Below, in pieces: positions 59,390 through 64,000 of a stretch of 64,000 nt of DNA. How positions within the stretch are numbered: position 1 is the stretch's first letter; every line of letters begins with the position of its first letter. The stretch comes from Nitrospirillum pindoramense (lineage in GTDB: Bacteria > Pseudomonadota > Alphaproteobacteria > Azospirillales > Azospirillaceae). Both the position numbers and the translations under genes were made by a program. The stretch spans positions 124,001-188,000 of the forward strand of contig NZ_VITR01000003.1 in the NCBI RefSeq assembly GCF_007827955.1, written 5' to 3'. The notes under the pieces were generated by a model. That model saw nothing but the letters and a program-made list of their open reading frames with translations, had not been told where the DNA came from and ran no database searches.

Positions 59390-60007
59390 TCAGCTGTTAT
59401 GGGGCAGCGCCGCATTGATGGCGGCCTTCAATTCCGGCGATTCCGGCTCCACCCGGCTGGGGAAGGCGGCGATCAGGGCGCCCTCGGGGCTGATCAGGTA
59501 CTTGTGGAAGTTCCACTTCGGCGCCCCCTTGGCGGCGCTGGCCCATTTGTAGAAGGGGTGGGCCTTGTCGCCCGTCACCACTTCCTTTTCCGTCATGGGG
59601 AAGTCGATGGCGAAGGTGGATTCGCAGAAGTGCTTGATTTCCTTGTTGCTGCCCGGCTCCTGGTCCAGGAAGTCGTTGGCCGGCACACCCAGCACCACCA
59701 GGCCCTTGTCCTTGTAGGCGGTGTAGAGCGCCTCCAGCCCCTTGTACTGGGGGGTGAAGCCGCAGAGCGAGGCCGTGTTCACCACCAGGATGGCCTTGCC
59801 CTTGAACTGGCTGAGCGGCAGCGGGTCGCCATCGATGGAAGTGAATTTGTAATCGTAGGCGGAGCCGGCGGCGGAACTGGGCAGGGCCGCGGCGGCATCG
59901 CCCCGTTGGGCGGTGACCAGGCCGGTGGCGGTGATGCCGGTGACGGCCAGGGCGGCGAGGGCCAGGCCCCGGAACAGGGAACGGCGGTTGGGTGGGGAAG
60001 CGGGCAT
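59390..60007 (-). CDS. glutathione peroxidase family protein, exported
   Basis: 205-aa thiol peroxidase that reduces hydroperoxides with glutathione or thioredoxin. The active-site Cys82 is in NTASLCGFTPQY. The family's second motif appears as VPANDFLDQEPGS (where NQF is usual, NDF is found), and the Trp/Asn site is KWNFHKYL. The N-terminus has a twin-Arg pair followed by a hydrophobic stretch (PPNRRSLFRGLALAALAVTG), so Tat or Sec export is likely. It is transcribed away from lptD on the same strand. Confidence 0.9.
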   Translation of the reverse strand: MPASPPNRRSLFRGLALAALAVTGITATGLVTAQRGDAAAALPSSAAGSAYDYKFTSIDGDPLPLSQFKGKAILVVNTASLCGFTPQYKGLEALYTAYKDKGLVVLGVPANDFLDQEPGSNKEIKHFCESTFAIDFPMTEKEVVTGDKAHPFYKWASAAKGAPKWNFHKYLISPEGALIAAFPSRVEPESPELKAAINAALPHNS

Positions 60008-60101
60008 CGGTTCTCTCCCTCGGGGTGGGCGGGCCCCTGCCGGGGGACCCGCCGGATCGCGATACGGAACTATGGGCCCGATGCCCGCCGACGCCGATGC
60101 G

Positions 60102-62435
60102 TCAGTGTGCGGTGCCGGTGAAGGCCGGGCTGACGAACATGCCGAGCTTGTTGAAGATCATGCGGAAGTAGATGCGGTTACCCGACGCGATGCCGATGCG
60201 CTGGGAATAGTCGCGCTCCATGATCAGCGAGAAGGTGTAGCAGTCGTCCTGATAGGTTGTGGTCAGGCTGGTGGACACGGGCCCGCCGCCCTCGGCCAGG
60301 TTGTACCGGGTGGACAGTGCCACCGTGTAGTATTTCAGGAAGGACGAGCTGACGCCGCCGCTGACTTCCTGAAGGTTGGTGGTGGTGTCGGCGACCGTGC
60401 CGTTCTGCAGTTCCAGCTTGTTGATGTAGAGATAGCTGCCGGAGACGCGGAAGATGGACGGGCCGAACGACCCGGTGAAGTCGTGCATGCGCTGGGCGCC
60501 GGTGGTCGGATCCAGACGGAAGCCATAGCTCACGTCCATCCAGGGGCTGGGGGTCAGCTCCAGGCGACCGACATAGTCCGACTGACGGCTGTACAGGCCG
60601 GAATTGACCGCGAAATCGGTGTTGTGCTGCAGACGGTAACTCTGGCCGAAGAACAGGGTGCTGCTGCCGCCGCCATTGCCGTACACGCCGGCCCGGATGC
60701 CGTAGGTGACGCGCTGGCCGCCATCCAGGAGGTCGACGCCGGGGTAGCGGCTGAGGCGGAACAGGTTGGTGGAATCGAACTCGATATCCTCGCTGTCCTC
60801 GTTCGGCAGGTCGCGGCTGTTGTGATAGTTGGGCGCGGCGGTGAAGGCCACGATGGGCTCGATCATTTCCGACACCGTGCCATCATCGCGCACGAAGGGC
60901 AGGCGGGTCATGATCTGGCCCTGGGGGAAGATGCGGAAGCGGTTGAAGCTTTCGCGGTCCCCGGTGACGCTGTTCTCCTGGTTGGCGATGGAATAGCCGT
61001 CGGTACGCACCAGGGCGTTCACCGTCGTCACCATGCCCAGGCTGTTGGTGTAGTCGCCCTGCCAGCCGGCCACCTGCGAGGCCCGGCGGGACCGGGTGCC
61101 CTGCTCCCGCCACAGGTCCAGGATCTGGGCGTCATAGGACCAGCGGCCGCCCAGCGTCTCACCCGGCTCGCCCATGGCGCTGTAGGTGATCAGCGGCAGG
61201 GCCACCGGCTCTTCCAGCGTGTTGGCCGGGCGCAGGTCCTGGAAGCCGTAAATGCCGGCGTTGAAATAGTCGCGACCGGCGAAGCGCTCGGTGTACAGGC
61301 GGCTGGTCAGCAGCTGTTCGGAACTGTAGCTGTAGCGCAGCAGGAAGTTGTCATCCGTGACGCGGTTGAGGTCGAAGCCCCAACGCCAGGCGTCATCGAT
61401 GTCAAAGCGCCCGATGCCCTGAACCCAACCGCGCAGCTCCTTGGGGCTGATGGTGCCGGTGCTCGAGCTTTGGGTGTTTTCGGCGTAGGTCGCGGCGCCC
61501 TGCACCTCGAAATAGCCGTTGGTGAAGCGTTCCCGGTACTTGCCGCCGATCAGCAGGCCGTCATTGGCGCTGGGCGTCAGGTCGAACAGCAGGTCCTTGT
61601 CCGGCGAGATGTCGTAATAATACTTAACCCGCGCGAACATGCCCAGGTTGCTGCTGTAGCCGATGGTGGGCGTCAGGAAGCCGCTGCGCCGGTCCACCGA
61701 GGGATCGGGCATGGAGAAGGCGGGCAGGTAGGTGATGGGAACGCCCGCCACCTCGATGGTGGCGTCGCGGAAGTAGATGTCGTGCGACGTGCTGTCGTGC
61801 GTCACCTGCTTGGCCCGGATCTGCCACGTGGGTGGCTGCGTCGGATCGTCCTCGCACAGCTTGCACGGGCTGTAGGTGCCGCGGGTGACGCGGGTGTAGC
61901 GGCCGTCGATGCGCTCCGCCTGATATCCGGCCAGGCGGCTGTTGTCCTGCAGCAGCATGCGGGACTGGTCGACGAAAGCCTGTTTCTGGTCCTCCGTCAG
62001 CTCCGCGTAATCACCGAACATGACCTCGCCGTCCGGCTGGATCATGACCACGTGGCCGCTGGCGGTGATGACGTTCGTCCGCTCGCTGTAGCTGATGGTG
62101 TCGGCCAGGACGACGTGGCCGCCCTGCGACAGCTGGACGTTGCCGGTGGCCGTGGTGATGCCCAGCTCGTTGTCGGTGTCGACCTGGTCAGCCTCCAGCA
62201 GGACGGGGGGCTGGTCCTTCTTGGGGGGCTGTGTGGCCGCCTGTGCCCCAGGGGGCGTGGTGGCAGAGGGCGTGGTGCCAGAGGGCGTGGTGGCTGGGGG
62301 CGTGGTCGCTGCCGGCTGTTGTTGCGCCAGCGCCGTGGTCGACATCAGGCCGACCATCAGGGCGCCCATCACGGCGGCGCGCTTGCCTTGGGGCCGGGTG
62401 GTCAGCGGGGAGGCGATCAGGGGGCATGCGTTCAA
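60102..62435 (-). CDS. lptD: LPS-assembly protein LptD
   Basis: Outer-membrane beta-barrel that inserts lipopolysaccharide into the outer leaflet. The 777-aa product has a signal peptide (AAVMGALMVGLMSTTALAQ), then a Pro/Thr-rich linker (ATTPPATTPSGTTPSATTPP). An OstA/LptA-like domain follows (LLEADQVDTDNELGITTATG; VLADTISYSERTNVITASG), then the barrel (LPAFSMPDPSVDRRSGFLTP). A CxxC pair (SPCKLCEDD) is typical of the alphaproteobacterial form. The best start is a TTG at 62435 with GAGGAG 9 nt upstream; the longer frame to 62774 lacks a signal sequence at its start. Confidence 0.93.
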   Translation of the reverse strand: MNACPLIASPLTTRPQGKRAAVMGALMVGLMSTTALAQQQPAATTPPATTPSGTTPSATTPPGAQAATQPPKKDQPPVLLEADQVDTDNELGITTATGNVQLSQGGHVVLADTISYSERTNVITASGHVVMIQPDGEVMFGDYAELTEDQKQAFVDQSRMLLQDNSRLAGYQAERIDGRYTRVTRGTYSPCKLCEDDPTQPPTWQIRAKQVTHDSTSHDIYFRDATIEVAGVPITYLPAFSMPDPSVDRRSGFLTPTIGYSSNLGMFARVKYYYDISPDKDLLFDLTPSANDGLLIGGKYRERFTNGYFEVQGAATYAENTQSSSTGTISPKELRGWVQGIGRFDIDDAWRWGFDLNRVTDDNFLLRYSYSSEQLLTSRLYTERFAGRDYFNAGIYGFQDLRPANTLEEPVALPLITYSAMGEPGETLGGRWSYDAQILDLWREQGTRSRRASQVAGWQGDYTNSLGMVTTVNALVRTDGYSIANQENSVTGDRESFNRFRIFPQGQIMTRLPFVRDDGTVSEMIEPIVAFTAAPNYHNSRDLPNEDSEDIEFDSTNLFRLSRYPGVDLLDGGQRVTYGIRAGVYGNGGGSSTLFFGQSYRLQHNTDFAVNSGLYSRQSDYVGRLELTPSPWMDVSYGFRLDPTTGAQRMHDFTGSFGPSIFRVSGSYLYINKLELQNGTVADTTTNLQEVSGGVSSSFLKYYTVALSTRYNLAEGGGPVSTSLTTTYQDDCYTFSLIMERDYSQRIGIASGNRIYFRMIFNKLGMFVSPAFTGTAH

Positions 62436-62662
62436 CGGGACACACTCCTCAACGGGTCGCCCAGGGTTTCGTCCAGGGGCCCGCCGATGGGGCTGCCGCC
62501 GTTCCAGGCCATTTGGCCGATGTCCTTGCTCCGCTTCATGGATCACCTTCTTGCCCATGCCGTGGGCCAAGTCAACACGGCTGGCCCGTTCCACGGGCGC
62601 ATCTTCCGATATCGTCGGCGTCGGCCGCACGATCCCGGTCCGCCAGCGAGCCGGCGGAAGTC

Positions 62663-62905
62663 TTAGGTGAAGGCCTTGAAGGTGATGATGGTGAAGGTGT
62701 CCTTGACGCCTGGCAGGGTTTGCAGGCGCTGGGTGACGAAATGGCCGATGTCGGCCCCATCCGCCAGATAGCACTTCATCATCAGGTCATATTGACCGGA
62801 TATGGAGTACACCTCGGACACCTCTTCCAGGCACTCCACCGCCGAATCGGCCACGTCATAGGCCTTGCCCAGCTCGCACTTGATCTGCACGAAGATGGTC
62901 TGCAT
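62663..62905 (-). CDS. stand-alone Lrp/AsnC ligand-binding (RAM) domain protein
   Basis: 80-aa protein consisting only of the effector-binding and oligomerisation domain of Lrp/AsnC regulators (MQTIFVQIKCELGKAYDVAD; SEVYSISGQYDLMMKCYLAD). No DNA-binding helix-turn-helix is present. Such stand-alone RAM proteins bind amino acids or modulate Lrp partners. It lies 32 bp downstream of the helicase gene on the same strand and may be cotranscribed. The 227 bases between it and lptD hold no clear gene. Confidence 0.87.
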   Translation of the reverse strand: MQTIFVQIKCELGKAYDVADSAVECLEEVSEVYSISGQYDLMMKCYLADGADIGHFVTQRLQTLPGVKDTFTIITFKAFT

Positions 62906-62937
62906 GGGATGCTTTCAAGCCTCCGGCGTTTCGGCCG

Positions 62938-64000
62938 TCACGCCTCGGGCGTGTCGGCGTCCTCGAAAGTTTCCGGCGTGGCGGCGCGGGGCGCAGGGCG
63001 GGCGACGCGCAGCATGAAGGCTGGCACGTCGTCGCCGAACCCGACCACGCTCGGACCGTCATCCTCGTCACGCCAGCGGCGGCGCGGCTCACCCCGATCA
63101 TCCTGGCGGGGCGGGCGGGTCTCAGCCCGCGCGACGTCCCGTGGGGCATCGGCGCGGCTGTCCCGGTTCCGGCCGCGGTCGCGGTCACGGCCGCTCCGCT
63201 CGGGACGCTCCGCGCGCTCGGGGCGGCGGGCTTCCGCCACTTCCTCGACCTGCGGGGCCGCTTCGACGGCGGCCTGACTCTCGCGCGGGGCGTCCGAACC
63301 GCCACGGCGGCGGGGGCCCTTGGCGTCGCCGCGCGGGCTGGCGCCTCGCGCGGGACGGCGGCGACGGCCGCCCTCGCTCTCACCTTCCGACATGTCCGGG
63401 GTTTCCAGGCCGTCGATCATGATGCGCGGGATTTCCCGGCCGATCAGCTTCTCGATGGCGTCCAGGGTGCGGCCGTCGTCCGGCGTGGCCAGCATGAAGG
63501 CGCGGCCGGTTTTGCCGGCGCGGCCGGTGCGGCCGATGCGGTGGACATAGTCGTCGGCGTGGTGGGGCACGTCGAAATTGAACACGTGGCTGACGCCGGC
63601 GATGTCGATGCCGCGGGCGGCCACGTCGCTGCAGCACAGCAGGGCGATCTCACCCTGGCGGAACTGCTCCAGCGTCTCGGTGCGCTTGGATTGCACCATG
63701 TCGCCGTGCAGCGCGCCGGCGTTGAAGCCGTGCTTGGTCAGCGACTGGTGCAGGATGGCGACATCACGCTTGCGGTTGCAGAAGATGAAGGCGTTCTTCA
63801 CGTCCTCCGTCCGCAGCAGGTGGCGCAGGGCCTCGCGCTTGTCCTCGCCCCGCACCATGGCCACCGCCTGGGTGACGGTGGCGGCGGGGGAGGCCGGCGG
63901 GGCCACCGTGATCTCACGCGGGTTCATCAGGAAGGCGTCGGCCAGGCGGCGGATCTCCGGCGGCATGGTGGCCGAGAAGAACAGCGTCTGGCGCATCTTG
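62938..64000 (-). CDS. DEAD-box RNA helicase, 5' end cut by the right window edge
   Basis: C-terminal part of an ATP-dependent RNA helicase. Visible from the right edge: motif III SAT (LFFSATMPPEI), then the second RecA domain with motif IV-like FIFCNRKRDV, motif V ARGIDIAGVSHV and motif VI HRIGRTGRAGKTG. A long disordered tail rich in Arg, Glu, Ala and Pro follows (RRRRPARGASPRGDAKGPRR; RSGRDRDRGRNRDSR), as in RhlE-type helicases. The Walker A and DEAD boxes lie beyond the window. The frame stays open to base 64000, so the ATG at 63996 is internal. Confidence 0.93.
   Translation of the reverse strand, partial: KMRQTLFFSATMPPEIRRLADAFLMNPREITVAPPASPAATVTQAVAMVRGEDKREALRHLLRTEDVKNAFIFCNRKRDVAILHQSLTKHGFNAGALHGDMVQSKRTETLEQFRQGEIALLCCSDVAARGIDIAGVSHVFNFDVPHHADDYVHRIGRTGRAGKTGRAFMLATPDDGRTLDAIEKLIGREIPRIMIDGLETPDMSEGESEGGRRRRPARGASPRGDAKGPRRRGGSDAPRESQAAVEAAPQVEEVAEARRPERAERPERSGRDRDRGRNRDSRADAPRDVARAETRPPRQDDRGEPRRRWRDEDDGPSVVGFGDDVPAFMLRVARPAPRAATPETFEDADTPEA

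Noticed and set aside
59913-62666. 917-aa plus-strand frame opposite lptD
   Set aside because: Antisense shadow of a barrel gene; composition is Gly/Val/Ala/Asp without any motif.

Overview
This 64 kb window is high-GC chromosomal DNA from a motile, Gram-negative alphaproteobacterium, most likely a Rhodospirillales/Azospirillaceae member (Azospirillum/Nitrospirillum-like). The evidence is a set of lineage-typical genes: the flagellar regulators fliX and sciP, a DUF2336 protein, a DksA with one cysteine, a STAS-fused MlaE permease, and sigma-54 (-24/-12) promoters in front of flagellar operons. I see no prophage, insertion sequence, CRISPR array, tRNA or rRNA.

Layout. 1-7.8 kb: a chemoreceptor cut by the left edge, an MFS exporter, a large TonB-dependent receptor, a methyltransferase-like protein and a ClpP paralogue. 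8-9.6 kb: a two-gene ABC importer with no binding protein beside it. 9.7-14.1 kb: apt, then a four-gene Mla/MCE phospholipid-transport operon (STAS-MlaE, MlaF, MlaD, auxiliary lipoprotein). 14.1-19.2 kb: two conserved hypotheticals, a class A beta-lactamase with altered motifs, and a convergent FixJ-like regulator/histidine kinase pair. 19.2-25.1 kb: a gene-poor stretch, then a HisE-like pyrophosphohydrolase, an atypical NRAMP-family transporter, a small coupled ORF and a second TonB-dependent receptor, all on the + strand. 25-36 kb: hrpB, response regulators, psd-pssA (phosphatidylethanolamine synthesis), a methyltransferase, small hypotheticals and tex. 36.1-41.1 kb: yfgM-like, bamB, der and a hypothetical.

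41.1-54.9 kb is a flagellar region. sciP, flgD, fliK and the flgI-flgJ-flgN operon lie on the minus strand. fliX and dksA diverge on the plus strand. flgF-flgG-flgA-flgH follow on the minus strand. An AraC-family regulator and a soluble double-PAS chemoreceptor, preceded by a very AT-rich gap, sit between dksA and flgH. Three strong sigma-54 promoters (upstream of fliK, flgI and flgF) help to fix start codons.

55.1-64 kb: a cyclophilin, a YdbH-like AsmA-fold protein, a coiled-coil hypothetical, glutathione peroxidase, lptD, a stand-alone Lrp ligand-binding domain and a DEAD-box helicase cut by the right edge. Envelope biogenesis is the recurring theme: Mla, YdbH, BamB, LptD, Psd/PssA and two TonB receptors.

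Most of the window is ordinary core genome. Items worth a second look are: the HisE-like/NRAMP/TonB-receptor locus; a plus-strand structured RNA with its own terminator at 54,979-55,049; a pair of matching palindromes at two convergent gene ends; two same-orientation DnaA-box-like sites in a 530 bp gap; operator-like palindromes at 15.05 and 19.33 kb; and in-frame duplicated PAS domains. I did not find a convincing new multi-gene system.
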